Shown piece after piece: positions 1-8,478 of a stretch of DNA of 64,000 bases (within the stretch, counting starts at the first letter, position 1; each line of letters begins with the position of its first letter). Both the position numbers and the translations under genes were made by a program. Below the pieces are notes generated by a model. It did not search any database, had not been told where the DNA came from, and worked only from the letters and a program-made list of their open reading frames with translations. Location of the stretch: contig NZ_PGFA01000001.1 of the NCBI RefSeq assembly GCF_002797555.1, forward strand, positions 1,674,001 through 1,738,000, in the 5' to 3' direction. This DNA comes from Hymenobacter chitinivorans DSM 11115 (GTDB lineage: Bacteria > Bacteroidota > Bacteroidia > Cytophagales > Hymenobacteraceae).

Positions 1-185
1 CTTGCATTTACAGGGGAAAAAATCTGGCAAATTGTAGTTTGCGGGAACCACCATGCACTATTACTTGCAGCACGGTAATAAGATGGAAGCCAGGGCCAAA
101 GGGCTGCCTAGAGCGGGAACTTTTTTTATATTCAGTGTTCTAAATATCAGGTAACTAATTGTATGTCAGGGATATAAAAGCAAAT

Positions 186-228
186 AAAAATCCCCGTCAC
201 TCTGCAGCCTGAGCAGAGCAACGGGGAT
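186..228 (-). terminator. Terminator of the MORN-repeat gene
   Basis: ATCCCCGT (190-197) pairs with ACGGGGAT (221-228), with an inner CTCTGC/GCAGAG stem. On the minus strand the stem is followed by TTTTTATTTG. It lies about 40 bases past the stop codon of the MORN-repeat gene. Confidence 0.75.
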
Positions 229-269
229 GTAATGGGGGACAATGGCCCCGATTGGCTTCAAAAAAGCTC

Positions 270-1697
270 CTACTTGCCGGCCTTTACTTCCTGGCCGTTG
301 CGGAAGGTTACTTTTTTGGTCACGGTCTTACCATCGGGCCCGAAATAGGTCCAAAGGCCGGTTTCCTTATTGTTGCGGAAAGCCCCGCTGATTTCGGTGG
401 TACCATCTTCGCGCAGCTGCTTAAACGGCCCGGCCTTGAGGCCCTTCACGTACGTAGTTTCGGATTTCAGCTTGCCCGAGCCGTAAAATTCGCGACCTAC
501 GCCCACCGGGCGGCCATTTTCATACGTCAACTTGCTTTGCACGGTGCCGTTGTCGAAGTAAGTCAGCTTCTCGCCGCTGAGCTTGCCGTTGACGTAGATT
601 TCCTGGGTCTGCACCTGCTTGCCGCCGGGGTAGAAGACGCGCCAAGTGCCGTTGGGCTGCCCGTTCTTGTACTGCTGCTCGCCCTTGGCCATGCCGTCCT
701 CGTAGTAGAGCGTGATTTTCCGGTCCCGGCCCTGGTTGGCGTACTCAATGGTTTGCTCTGGCTTGCCCGATTCGTAAAAATCCTGCTGGGTACCGGTCAG
801 CACACCGTTGCGGTAGGTCATTTTGCTTTTCACGGCCCCGCTTTCGTAGTAGGCCTTGGCCGGACCTTCCAGGTTGGCCGTGCCGCCGGCCATCTGGTGG
901 GCCTGCTTGGTTAAATCGTCGCCGAGCGGGTTTTTCACGGCCCGCCCATTCAGTGCCGACGCCACGTAGGTGCCCTCGGTGCGCAGCTTGCCCGAGCGGT
1001 AGTAGCTGCGGTAGCTGCCCCGGCCGGTGCGGTCGGCCAGCACCTCGGTTTCCACTTGCCCGTTGTCGTAGTAGGTTTTGTAGGGGCCCGCCAGCAGGCC
1101 GCGGCTGAAGGTAGCTTCGCTCTGCAGCTGCCCGTTGGGGAAGTAGGTTTTCACCGGCCCATTGGCCTGCCCGTTCTGGTAGGTTATTTCGGCCTTGGGC
1201 TTGCCCGTCGGGTACAGCTCCCGGACCACGCCGGCCGGCTGCCCGTTGGTGAGCGTCGTTTCGAGCTTGATTTCGCCGCTGGGATGGTAGTAGCGCAGCG
1301 TGCCGGTGGGCTGGTCGTTGTCGTAGGTGCCTTCCTGGGCCACCTTGCCCGATTCGTAGTAGGTCTTGAAGGGGCCCTGGCGCGTGCCCTGGCTGTAGGT
1401 CACCTCCAGGCGGCGCTGCCCGCTGGGATGAAATTCCACGTAGGCCGAGTCGCGCTTGCCGCCGGCGTAGCGGGTTTGGGCTTCCAGCTTGCCGGAGCGG
1501 TAAAATCGTTTGTAGGAACCTTCCAGCACGGTGTCGCCGGCCACCAGGGCCGAGTATACTTCCCGTTTCTGGGTGTTGGTCGAGTCGTAATACGACACCA
1601 GGCGGCGCAGCTTCTGGGCCTGGGCAGCTTGGGTGGTAAGCAGCCCTGCGGCGGCCAGCAGCGCGAATCGAAAAGAAAACAACTTGTTCACTGTCAT
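270..1697 (-). CDS. Secreted MORN-repeat (YwqK-like) protein
   Basis: A 475-residue protein made almost entirely of about 23-residue repeats of the form YYxSGxxxxExxYxxGxxxGxxxxY, the toxin-antitoxin YwqK/MORN_2 repeat type that folds into a beta-solenoid-like sheet. The chosen ATG at 1697 gives a clean signal peptide (MTVNKLFSFRFALLAAAG, then a LLTTQAAQA|QK cleavage site). An in-frame ATG at 1751 would put 18 unhelpful residues in front of it. Despite the family name 'YwqK antitoxin', exported Bacteroidota members have no demonstrated antitoxin role. The likely location is periplasm or cell surface, possibly binding another envelope component. No sorting domain is seen at the C-terminus. The gene stands alone, with its own terminator downstream and the thiolase terminator upstream. 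Family is confident; function is unknown. Confidence 0.85.
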   Translation of the reverse strand: MTVNKLFSFRFALLAAAGLLTTQAAQAQKLRRLVSYYDSTNTQKREVYSALVAGDTVLEGSYKRFYRSGKLEAQTRYAGGKRDSAYVEFHPSGQRRLEVTYSQGTRQGPFKTYYESGKVAQEGTYDNDQPTGTLRYYHPSGEIKLETTLTNGQPAGVVRELYPTGKPKAEITYQNGQANGPVKTYFPNGQLQSEATFSRGLLAGPYKTYYDNGQVETEVLADRTGRGSYRSYYRSGKLRTEGTYVASALNGRAVKNPLGDDLTKQAHQMAGGTANLEGPAKAYYESGAVKSKMTYRNGVLTGTQQDFYESGKPEQTIEYANQGRDRKITLYYEDGMAKGEQQYKNGQPNGTWRVFYPGGKQVQTQEIYVNGKLSGEKLTYFDNGTVQSKLTYENGRPVGVGREFYGSGKLKSETTYVKGLKAGPFKQLREDGTTEISGAFRNNKETGLWTYFGPDGKTVTKKVTFRNGQEVKAGK

Positions 1698-1796
1698 CAA
1701 TAAGGAGAAAAAAGCGGATCCAGCTTTGGCTAGTTTGCGCCCGGTCTGCAAACGCCAAGCCAGTAGGCTTTAGTTTGCCGAAACGAAATAGCAAAT

Positions 1797-1828
1797 AAAA
1801 AGCCGCTCTATATAGAAGAGCGGCTTTT
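1797..1828 (-). terminator. Terminator of the thiolase gene
   Basis: AAAGCCGCTCT and AGAGCGGCTTT form a perfect 11-bp stem with a short AT-rich loop. On the minus strand it ends in a T-rich tract. It lies between the thiolase stop and the start of the MORN gene. Confidence 0.8.
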
Positions 1829-1877
1829 CACCAGATCAAACAAACGGCGCGGCTTCAGGCAGCGGCGCCGCCGGGTA

Positions 1878-3059
1878 CTAGAGGCGTTCCACGACCAGGC
1901 TGGAGGCGCCACCGCCGCCGTTGCAGATGCCGGTCACCCCGATTTTGCCGCCCTCGTTCTTGAGCACGTTCAGCAGCGTGGTCACGATGCGCGCCCCCGA
2001 AGCCCCCAGCGGGTGGCCCAGCGACACGGCCCCGCCGTATACGTTAACCTTGGTGCCTTCCAGGTTCAGCAGCTTGTTGTTGGCCAACGATACCACCGAG
2101 AAAGCCTCGTTGATTTCGTAGAAATCCACTTCGCTGGCGTCCACACCGGCATTTTTCAGGGCCTTGGGAATGGCCAGGGAAGGGGAGGTGGTAAACCACT
2201 CCGGGGCCTGCTCGGCATCGGCGAAGCCGCGGATTTTGGCAATCGGCGTTACGCCCAGCTCCTCGGCCTTTTCCTTGCTCATGAGCAGGATGGCGGCGGC
2301 TCCGTCGTTCAAGGTCGAGGCGTTGGCCGCCGTTACGGTACCGTCCTTGGTGAAGGCGGGGCGCAGGCCGGCTACTTTGGTGAAGTCTACTTTCAGATAT
2401 TCCTCGTCGTCTTCGATGACCGTGGTTTTGCCGCGGCTTTCGATGGTTACGGGCACGATTTCGTCTTTCTTTTTGCCTTCCTTGGCCGCTTTGGCGCTGC
2501 GCGTGTACGACTCAATGGCAAACTCGTCCTGCTGCTCGCGGGTAAAGCCCATTTCCTTGGCCGTGTGCTCGGCCGCGTTGCCCATGGCGTAATCGTTGTA
2601 CGGGTCCCAGAGGCCGTCCTTCATCAGACCATCAATCATCTGGCTGTGGCCGTACTTGGCCCCAAAACGAGCCTTGTCGAGGTAGTAAGGCACGTTCGAC
2701 ATGCTTTCCATGCCGCCGGCCAGAATCACGTCCGACTGCCCCAGCATGATGGCCTGGGCGGCAAACATGATGGCCTTGGTGCCCGAGGCGCAGACTTTAT
2801 TTACGGTGGTACACTCCACCGTGTCGGGCAGACCGGCTTTCTTGGCTGCCTGCCGGGCCGGAGCCTGGCCCAGGTTGGCCGAAATAACGTTGCCCATAAT
2901 CACCTGGTCAACTTCCTGGCCATCGACGCCGGCTTTTTCCAGCGCGCCTTTCAGAGCAATGGCGCCCAGCTCGGTAGCCGACAACGAGGCCAGGCTGCCG
3001 CCAAAGCTGCCGATGGGCGTGCGCACGGCCGAAATGATATATACTTCCTTGGTTTGCAT
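1878..3059 (-). CDS. Acetyl-CoA C-acetyltransferase (thiolase)
   Basis: A 393-residue thiolase of the usual length, catalysing the reversible condensation of two acetyl-CoA to acetoacetyl-CoA or the thiolytic step of short-chain beta-oxidation. The nucleophile is Cys90 in VNKVCASGTKA. The second active-site block is NEAFSVV, the catalytic His is His349 in GHPLGASG, and the proton-donor Cys is Cys379 in ICNGGGGASS. The N-terminus MQTKEVYIISAVRTPIG is the standard family start, so the ATG at 3059 is secure. It is a cytoplasmic homotetramer in this family. The gene is monocistronic: it has its own terminator, and no hydroxyacyl-CoA dehydrogenase or CoA-transferase is adjacent. Biosynthetic (AtoB/PhaA) and degradative (FadA) roles therefore cannot be separated from context. 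Confidence 0.95.
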   Translation of the reverse strand: MQTKEVYIISAVRTPIGSFGGSLASLSATELGAIALKGALEKAGVDGQEVDQVIMGNVISANLGQAPARQAAKKAGLPDTVECTTVNKVCASGTKAIMFAAQAIMLGQSDVILAGGMESMSNVPYYLDKARFGAKYGHSQMIDGLMKDGLWDPYNDYAMGNAAEHTAKEMGFTREQQDEFAIESYTRSAKAAKEGKKKDEIVPVTIESRGKTTVIEDDEEYLKVDFTKVAGLRPAFTKDGTVTAANASTLNDGAAAILLMSKEKAEELGVTPIAKIRGFADAEQAPEWFTTSPSLAIPKALKNAGVDASEVDFYEINEAFSVVSLANNKLLNLEGTKVNVYGGAVSLGHPLGASGARIVTTLLNVLKNEGGKIGVTGICNGGGGASSLVVERL

Positions 3060-3218
3060 AAAGGGTAAGGGTGGGAGTTTTGGGTGAATGACGGGTTAAA
3101 AGTACGAATTGCGCTGCTTGCAGCCAGCCCGGCCGTTTCCGCCGAGCAATTAGGCAGAGGCCGACCCATCACCGTTTGCCAAACCTGTAGCCGGCCCGCG
3201 TTGTTTGCCGAGGTTGTA

Positions 3219-4199
3219 TTACCACGTTGGTTTTTTGGGGTCGGGTTTCTGGGCTGAACGGCGGGGCATCTGCTGTAAGTACTGCTCCTCGGCCGTGCGC
3301 AACGCATCCAGCAGCTGCCGGGCCTGGCCCGGGCTCAGGTTCATCTGCTGCAGCCGCTCCCGCTGGGTTTGCAGCTGGGTATCATTGAGCGTAGCCTGCT
3401 CACTGCCGGCTTGTGGGCTCCGGGCTCCGTTGGCTTCGGCCCCGGCTCCCGAGTCCAGGCCGCGGGTGCTGCCGGGCCGCGCACCCTGAGCTACGCGTTG
3501 CTGCGGGCCCTGCCCAGGCTGGAAATTCTCCCCGGCCTGGCTGCCGGCGCCGGGCTGGGGCTGGTTTGGGTTACGCTGGCCAGCTGGGTCAGGGCGCGGC
3601 TGGGCCTGGTTACGCGGGTCTTCGGGCTGGGTGGGGTCGTTGCGTTGGCCTTGCTTGTCCTGGCCGGGGCGGGTATCCGGCTGCCGATTTGGTTGCTGGT
3701 CTTTGCCGGGCTGGTTGGCGTCCGGTTGCGGTTTTGCCGCCGGAGGCATTTGGGGCTCGTTCGGGCGCCGGGCCAGGAAGTCGCGCAGCAGCTCGTAGTT
3801 GTAGCGCGCACTCTTATTAGTGGGGTCGGCCAGCAGGGCCTGGCGCAGCAAGCTTACTGCCTGAGCGTATTCCCCTTTTTGAGCCGCCAGCACGGCCAGC
3901 TGTTGCCGGGCCACGCTGCGTACGGCCGGGGCCCGGCTGGCCAGCAGCCGCCCATAGTAGGCCCGCGCCTGGGCCACCTGACCAGCCCGGGCAAACGCGT
4001 GGCCGGTGTTGAGCACCACAGCTTCATCCTGGGCCCCGAGCTTCTCCACGGCCCGGCGGTAGAGCTGGGCGGCCTGGGTAAACTCCCCGCGGCTATAGGC
4101 TGTCTGCGCCGCCAATAGAGCCTCGTTCCGGTCCCGGATGCGGGTCAGGCTGGCCCAGCTCGGCAGCGCCAGCAGCAGCACTACTACTAGAACTCTCAC
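3219..4199 (-). CDS. batC: BatC-like TPR protein
   Basis: A 326-residue exported or membrane-anchored protein with three parts. An N-terminal hydrophobic segment (about 1-17) comes first. TPR-like helices follow (about 25-160; AAQLYRRAVEKLG, GEYAQAVSLLRQAL). Then comes a long Pro/Gln/Asn/Asp-rich linker (about 165-270) and a C-terminal helix, NLSPGQARQLLDALRTAEEQ, characteristic of BatC/BatE proteins. It starts inside the 3' end of batB (ATGA overlap at 4196-4199), so the two are translationally coupled. In Bacteroides the Bat proteins form a membrane complex linked to aerotolerance and envelope stress. The other usual partners (MoxR ATPase, DUF58, BatA, BatD) are not in this window. Confidence 0.85.
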   Translation of the reverse strand: MRVLVVVLLLALPSWASLTRIRDRNEALLAAQTAYSRGEFTQAAQLYRRAVEKLGAQDEAVVLNTGHAFARAGQVAQARAYYGRLLASRAPAVRSVARQQLAVLAAQKGEYAQAVSLLRQALLADPTNKSARYNYELLRDFLARRPNEPQMPPAAKPQPDANQPGKDQQPNRQPDTRPGQDKQGQRNDPTQPEDPRNQAQPRPDPAGQRNPNQPQPGAGSQAGENFQPGQGPQQRVAQGARPGSTRGLDSGAGAEANGARSPQAGSEQATLNDTQLQTQRERLQQMNLSPGQARQLLDALRTAEEQYLQQMPRRSAQKPDPKKPTW

Positions 4200-5173
4200 G
4201 GGCGAATCACTTTTATGGTCAATAGGATATCCAGCGCTAGTAGCAGCAGGGCCAGTGCCAGCGGGTAGCGGTAACGGTTGTCGGCCACGGCCACCGTACG
4301 CACTTGCTCGGCCTGCCCCTCGATGCGGTTAAGGGCATTGACCAGCAAGGGAAATTCATTGCGCCGGTCGGTTAGTTCAAAATACTGTCCGTTGGTTTGC
4401 TCGGCCAGGCGGCGCAGGGCCGTTGGGTTCAGTCGGCTCACCACTTCCCGGCCCCGCGCGTCCTTTAAGTAGCCCGAGCCGGCCGGGCGGGGCAGGCGGG
4501 CGCCTTCCAGCGTCCCGACGCCCATGCTAAAGAGGCGGGCTCCCGAGCGGGCCAGCACCCGCAGCGTGGGCTCCAGGTTTTCGCCGAAGTCCTCCCCGTC
4601 GCTTACTAGCACCAGGGCCGTCACCCGGGCCGGACTGCCCGCCACTTGGGGCGTCGCGCTCATGCGGGCCAGAGCCAGCTCCAGGGCGGGGGCCAGGTCG
4701 GTACCGGCCGCGGCCACCAGGTTTGTTTCGAGCGTATTCAAAAACAGTTGCAGGGCGCTTTGGTCGTAGGTTAGCGGGCACTGCACCGCCGCATCCCCGG
4801 CAAAGACGATGAGTCCGAGCCGGTCGGCCTGAAACCGGTTAATCAGCGTGCTGAGCTCGGCCTTTACTTTTTGCAGGCGGGTGGGGGCCACGTCGGCCGC
4901 GTCCATGGAGCGCGACAGGTCCACCAGCAGCCACACGTCCTTGCCGGCCGTGCGCACGGGCTGCTGGGTGACACCGTAGGCCGGGCCCAGCAAGGCCAGC
5001 AGCAGCAGCGGGAAATACAGTAGGCGCAGGGCCAGCTTCCAGCCCAAGCGCCACCCACGCTGCCCCAGGGGAGCAGCCAGGCGCCGGGTGCGCAAGGCGT
5101 AGCCGGCGTAGAGAATTAAAAAAAATATTGCTCCCAGCAGCTCTGCCCAGGAAAAGGGATAGGCCCAATTCAT
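4196..5173 (-). CDS. batB: BatB-like von Willebrand factor A membrane protein
   Basis: A 325-residue inner-membrane VWA protein. It has two N-terminal membrane segments (about 7-24 and 50-67), a VWA domain (about 80-290) and a C-terminal membrane segment (YPLALALLLLALDILLTI). The metal-ion-dependent adhesion site is intact: DLSRS (DxSxS) at the start of the domain, the Thr of GTDLAPALELA, and the Asp of VSDGED. This two-plus-one membrane topology and length are those of Bat family proteins. It is the first gene of a two-gene unit with batC. Upstream is a tRNA cluster on the other strand, so the classic moxR-DUF58-batA part of the locus must lie elsewhere. The ATG at 5173 is followed directly by a membrane segment, which fits the family. 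Confidence 0.88.
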   Translation of the reverse strand: MNWAYPFSWAELLGAIFFLILYAGYALRTRRLAAPLGQRGWRLGWKLALRLLYFPLLLLALLGPAYGVTQQPVRTAGKDVWLLVDLSRSMDAADVAPTRLQKVKAELSTLINRFQADRLGLIVFAGDAAVQCPLTYDQSALQLFLNTLETNLVAAAGTDLAPALELALARMSATPQVAGSPARVTALVLVSDGEDFGENLEPTLRVLARSGARLFSMGVGTLEGARLPRPAGSGYLKDARGREVVSRLNPTALRRLAEQTNGQYFELTDRRNEFPLLVNALNRIEGQAEQVRTVAVADNRYRYPLALALLLLALDILLTIKVIRP

Positions 5174-5305
5174 CGTGCTCCTTCTAAACTCAACTGGTTA
5201 GGATTCATACAGAAACGGCGGCCGGCGGCCCGGGTAGGGCGTAAAGATAGGTTTCCGGCAACTGCCGCACGGTGCCCGAAAATGAAGATTTTTTTTCCGG
5301 GGAGC

Positions 5306-5334
5306 TTTGTTTTTGCGTTCTACTCGTATATTTG
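5306..5334 (+). promoter_or_regulatory. Promoter of the tRNA-Ser/tRNA-Pro unit
   Basis: A Bacteroidota-type promoter: -33 TTTG (5306-5309), 17-bp spacer, -7 TATATTTG (5327-5334). It lies 32 bases upstream of the mature 5' end of tRNA-Ser. Confidence 0.7.
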
Positions 5335-5366
5335 CACACCCTTACAGCACTAAGGGAGCTTGTCTA

Positions 5367-5457
5367 GGAGAGATGGGTGAGTGGCTGAAACCAGTAGTTT
5401 GCTAAACTGCCGTAGCTCTAAAGGCTACCGGGGGTTCGAATCCCCCTCTCTCCGCCA
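5367..5457 (+). tRNA. tRNA-Ser(GCT)
   Basis: A class II tRNA with a complete cloverleaf. The acceptor is GGAGAGA/TCTCTCC with discriminator G5454 and an encoded CCA (5455-5457). The anticodon arm is GTAGT-TTGCTAA-ACTGC, giving anticodon GCT, which reads AGC/AGU. A long variable arm follows, and the T arm is GGGGG-TTCGAAT-CCCCC. It is the first gene of a tRNA cluster. Confidence 0.97.
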
Positions 5458-5547
5458 CGGGTTTTTTCAGGGCCTTGGAACGCCAGAATCCTGAAAAGTT
5501 TCCCTTCATCGGGTTGTTCCTCTCATCGAGGGCACCTCCGTTTGTTT

Positions 5548-5621
5548 CGGGGTGTAGCGTAGCCCGGTATCGCGCCTGCTTTGGGAGCAGGAGGCCGCAG
5601 GTTCGAATCCTGCCACCCCGA
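5548..5621 (+). tRNA. tRNA-Pro(TGG)
   Basis: A 74-nt cloverleaf. The acceptor CGGGGTG pairs with CACCCCG, discriminator A5621; the 3' CCA is not encoded. The anticodon arm is CCTGC-TTTGGGA-GCAGG, giving anticodon TGG, and the T loop is TTCGAAT. With no terminator between, it is probably co-transcribed with the upstream tRNA-Ser. Confidence 0.97.
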
Positions 5622-5648
5622 CGTTATCTGTTTCAAACTATTGAAACC

Positions 5649-5685
5649 AAAAGGCCTTCTGACCCGCTCAGAAGGCCTTTTTTTT
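5649..5685 (+). terminator. Terminator after tRNA-Pro
   Basis: A 14-bp perfect stem (AAAAGGCCTTCTGA / TCAGAAGGCCTTTT) with a 5-base loop, running into eight T. It sits 27 bases past tRNA-Pro. Its T tract also supplies the -33 element of the next promoter. Confidence 0.92.
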
Positions 5686-5713
5686 GTAAGCCGGAAGTCT
5701 TCCGCTACCTTTG
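5683..5713 (+). promoter_or_regulatory. Promoter of tRNA-Arg
   Basis: -33 TTTG (5683-5686), 19-bp spacer, -7 TACCTTTG (5706-5713), which is optimal Bacteroidota spacing. It begins 24 bases upstream of tRNA-Arg, and the -33 box overlaps the T tract of the tRNA-Pro terminator. Confidence 0.7.
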
Positions 5714-5736
5714 CCAGGCTTACTGTTTGCATCCTT

Positions 5737-5810
5737 GCCTCGTTAGCTCAGTTGGATAGAGCGGCTGCCTTCTAAGCAGTAGGTCAGGAGTTCGAATCTC
5801 TTACGGGGTA
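5737..5810 (+). tRNA. tRNA-Arg(TCT)
   Basis: A 74-nt cloverleaf. The acceptor GCCTCGT pairs with ACGGGGT (including two G-T pairs), discriminator A5810, no encoded CCA. The anticodon loop CTTCTAA gives anticodon TCT, reading AGA/AGG, and the T loop is TTCGAAT. It has its own promoter and terminator. Confidence 0.95.
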
Positions 5811-5816
5811 CCCTAA

Positions 5817-5854
5817 AAATGAGTCACTCAGCCTTCGGGTTGGGTGACTCATTT
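5817..5854 (+). terminator. Terminator after tRNA-Arg
   Basis: AAATGAGTCAC (5817-5827) and GTGACTCATTT (5844-5854) form an 11-bp perfect stem with a GC-containing loop, seven bases past the tRNA. The T tract is short but acceptable. Confidence 0.75.
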
Positions 5855-6050
5855 GTTATTGGTGCCTACTAGTATGCCCTTGCTATAGTCTAAGGGCCGT
5901 TTCAAGACTTCGCTCAGCCACCTTGGGGGCCAACTGCTCAGGGAAAGAGCGGACGCGAAAAGCGCAGTGGGTGATGGGCATTCCAGGGGGTACGCTTTTG
6001 ATGAGCGGATACGGTAGCTTTGGATTGACTTAACCTATTGCTGGTGAATA

Positions 6051-6545
6051 ATGAATACCCTAACTGCACTTCTCGGGCTGTTTGGTTTCCTGAGCCTGAC
6101 AGCCTGTTCCTCCAAGGAAGAACTCCCGCAGCCCGTCTATCCGCCGGTGAATACGGCTGCTGTTCAACTGAATGGGGCCGCCTTTCCAATAGATATGACC
6201 AAGGCGGAAGTGTGGTATTCCCCAGTCAGGGATTTTAAGCCCTACGTTAGCTTGTTCATCTACCTTCCCACCCAAGTTAAGAATGAGTACATCGGCGTTA
6301 GCCTAGACGCCTATTCTATAACGGTAGGTAAGATGACGGCCGATGTCTCCTACCACGACAAGTATAGCACTGCTTGGCTTTCCTCCGATTGTAGCCCAGC
6401 GCGTGTAGAAGTGGAAATAACCAGGTTTGATGAAGCCACGAAGCGCGTTAGTGGAATATTCCATGCAACGGGGTGTAGGCTGCTTAGTGCTCCAGTGGAT
6501 TTGACTAAAGGACAATTCGACTTTACGTACCTCGAAAAGTTGTAG
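6051..6545 (+). CDS. Small exported lipoprotein
   Basis: A 164-residue predicted lipoprotein. It has a hydrophobic signal peptide followed by the lipobox LTAC at about residues 16-19, then SSKEE. The mature domain (about 30-164) opens with VQLNGAAFPI and closes with a beta strand pattern (GQFDFTYLEKL). It has two further cysteines (in SSDC and ATGC) that could form a disulphide. The overall pattern resembles DUF6252-type Bacteroidota lipoproteins, but I cannot confirm membership. It stands alone between the tRNA cluster and a region with no recognised gene. Cys plus SSKEE at the mature N-terminus would be compatible with surface or outer-membrane placement. Function unknown. Confidence 0.75.
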   Translation: MNTLTALLGLFGFLSLTACSSKEELPQPVYPPVNTAAVQLNGAAFPIDMTKAEVWYSPVRDFKPYVSLFIYLPTQVKNEYIGVSLDAYSITVGKMTADVSYHDKYSTAWLSSDCSPARVEVEITRFDEATKRVSGIFHATGCRLLSAPVDLTKGQFDFTYLEKL

Positions 6546-6901
6546 AGGCTGTTTATTCCGACCATCCCACACCTGGTTTTGCGGCAACTGGGCTTTGACT
6601 TCTACAGGGTGCACCATGCCTGTCAAGAAGCGTGGCGCGTTAGAAACTGCTTGGGTGGCAGCCTACTGGCTTTGGCGAGTCCCCGCGGGTAGCTCAACCG
6701 TAAAGCGACTGAAAAAAGTCGTTTGAACGGTCCGCCGCCTCAGTAAAGACGCAGTAACTTGGCCAAAACAAGCTATTGAGTGGAATTTTTTGGGAGAAAG
6801 GTCTATCTTGGGCGGCGAAGATGTTGTAATCTTCGTAGTAGCCGTATCACCTAAGGCAACACCCTTGCCTTTCAGTTCTTTACTTAACCCTTTCTTTTCC
6901 A
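6546..6901 (+). other. Intergenic stretch with no recognised gene
   Basis: About 355 bases between the lipoprotein and the T9SS protein. Short open frames exist on both strands, but none has a recognisable family pattern, a plausible start or a neighbour-like codon pattern. No transposase motif or terminal repeat was seen. No clear hairpin terminator follows the lipoprotein gene. Confidence 0.5.
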
Positions 6902-8284
6902 ATGAAAAAAATCTTACTCCCCCTGTCACTATTGTGCGGTCTGGGCCTTTCGGCGCAGGCGCAATGGGTTCTGCAAAACACGACCAACCCGGAAACCCCT
7001 CCGGGCTTTTATGGTTCGTCTATCTACACCGTTAGCAACGATGTAGCCTGGCAACTGCTGCGGGAAGGTGGCGTTGCTAATGCCCCAGTTAATAACTTCG
7101 CCCGCACGGCTAACGGCGGGGTTTCTTGGCAGGCTGGCTCCATTACCGGTACCAACGGTTATCAGGCGGCTAACATCCACGCTATGGATGCCAACACTGC
7201 CTACGTAGCCCAGTTTGGCGCCGGCGGCGAGATTCTTAAGACTACGAATGCCGGCAAAAACTGGACGAAGGTTACTTCCTCTTCGCAGTATAGCGCACCG
7301 GGTAGCTTTGCCAACTGGGTGTATTTCTTCGATGCCAACAACGGTGTAACGCTGGGTGACCCAACCTCAGGTTACTTCGAAGTGTACACGACCAGCAACG
7401 GTGGTACCACCTGGACCCGGGTGCCGTCTGCCAATCTGCCAACTCCTCTTGATGCTCATGAATACGGACTGGTAGGCTCGTATTTTGCTCTTGGCAACAC
7501 GATCTGGGCGGGTACTTCGCACTTTGAGGCTGATGACGCAACCGGCAAGCCCGCTCGTATTCTGAAGTCTACGGACCGTGGGTTGACGTGGACTGCTTCA
7601 AGCGCAATTCCGGCGTTTGGGTCTTCGGGCCAGATCAGCGCAATCGTTATGACTGATGCCAACAACGGTATTGCCAATAATGGTTTGACTATGGTATATA
7701 CCACAGATGGTGGTACTACCTGGCAGCCCCGTACTTATACCGGCAACTTCGGCAGCAGCGATATTTCCAGCGTACCCGGTACTAACTTGATTGTCAGCGT
7801 TGGTCCCAACGTGGCTAGCCCCACCAGCCTGGCGCAGTACGGCTCGTCCTACAGCAAAGACAACGGTGCTACCTGGATTGACATCGACCGCAACAAGCAG
7901 TACACGTCGGTTAGCTTCGCTAGCCGCACTGCTGGTTATGCAGGTAGCTTCACCGATGATACCGGCGCCGGTGGCGTTTACAAAGCTACTGCCACCATCC
8001 TGGGTACTTCCCGCAACGCAGAGTTGCAAAAAGCCCTGGCCGTGTACCCCAACCCAAGTGCTTCGGGCGTATTCGCTCTGACGCTGAACTCGGCCATCAA
8101 GGCGGGTACCAGCGTGCGGGTGTTTGATGCCCTGGGTCGGCAGGTGCTCAGCCAGCAGCTGAATGCTACGGCCATTGCCTCGCAGAACGCTACCATTAAC
8201 CTGAGCAAGGAGAAGGCAGGTCTCTACACCCTGGAGCTGCGCACCGAAAATGGTGTGGCTCAGCAGAAGCTGGTGATTGAGTAG
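6902..8284 (+). CDS. T9SS-secreted beta-propeller (BNR/YCF48-like) protein
   Basis: A 460-residue secreted protein. A signal peptide (1-20, ending LSAQAQ|W) leads into a beta-propeller of sialidase/photosystem-stability-factor type. Repeated blades contain Asp-box-like motifs: TANGGVSW, TSNGGTTWTR, STDRGLTWT, TTDGGTTWQ and SKDNGATW. The last ~80 residues are a type A T9SS sorting domain (ALAVYPNPSASGVF, VRVFDALGRQVL, ending QQKLVIE). The family model is export to the periplasm by Sec, passage through the T9SS outer-membrane pore, then removal of the C-terminal domain with attachment or release. No catalytic residues are evident, so a binding role is as likely as an enzymatic one. It is monocistronic, with a strong terminator 20 bases past the stop. 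Confidence 0.9.
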   Translation: MKKILLPLSLLCGLGLSAQAQWVLQNTTNPETPPGFYGSSIYTVSNDVAWQLLREGGVANAPVNNFARTANGGVSWQAGSITGTNGYQAANIHAMDANTAYVAQFGAGGEILKTTNAGKNWTKVTSSSQYSAPGSFANWVYFFDANNGVTLGDPTSGYFEVYTTSNGGTTWTRVPSANLPTPLDAHEYGLVGSYFALGNTIWAGTSHFEADDATGKPARILKSTDRGLTWTASSAIPAFGSSGQISAIVMTDANNGIANNGLTMVYTTDGGTTWQPRTYTGNFGSSDISSVPGTNLIVSVGPNVASPTSLAQYGSSYSKDNGATWIDIDRNKQYTSVSFASRTAGYAGSFTDDTGAGGVYKATATILGTSRNAELQKALAVYPNPSASGVFALTLNSAIKAGTSVRVFDALGRQVLSQQLNATAIASQNATINLSKEKAGLYTLELRTENGVAQQKLVIE

Positions 8285-8303
8285 TCATTTCCCGAGTAAG
8301 CTG

Positions 8304-8341
8304 AAAAGCCCTTCCCCTAACCCGGGGAAGGGCTTTTTTTT
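8304..8341 (+). terminator. Terminator of the propeller gene
   Basis: AAAAGCCCTTCCCC and GGGGAAGGGCTTTT form a 14-bp perfect stem with a 6-base loop, followed by a run of T. Confidence 0.92.
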
Positions 8342-8478
8342 GGTAGTCGCGCTCTGGGCTGTATGCTTCCGGCGGAGGCTGGGAAAGACTCTTTCGCCCA
8401 GCAGGCAAATTCACGGGTCTGGTTGAGCCTAAAGCCGGTTGAAACCCGCAAATACTGGCAAAAACCGGATAAAATCGG

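Noticed and set aside
252..914. Long open frame opposite the MORN-repeat gene
   Set aside because: It lies on the opposite strand of a clear coding gene with signal peptide and regular repeats. High GC leaves many long antisense frames throughout the window; this one has no family pattern of its own.
270..1697. YwqK-like protein as an antitoxin with a nearby toxin
   Set aside because: The protein has a signal peptide and no small toxin gene lies next to it. The family name reflects a B. subtilis context, not this one.
6663..6929. Minus-strand frame as a transposase remnant
   Set aside because: No DDE, HTH or other transposase motif, no terminal inverted repeats and no target duplication seen.
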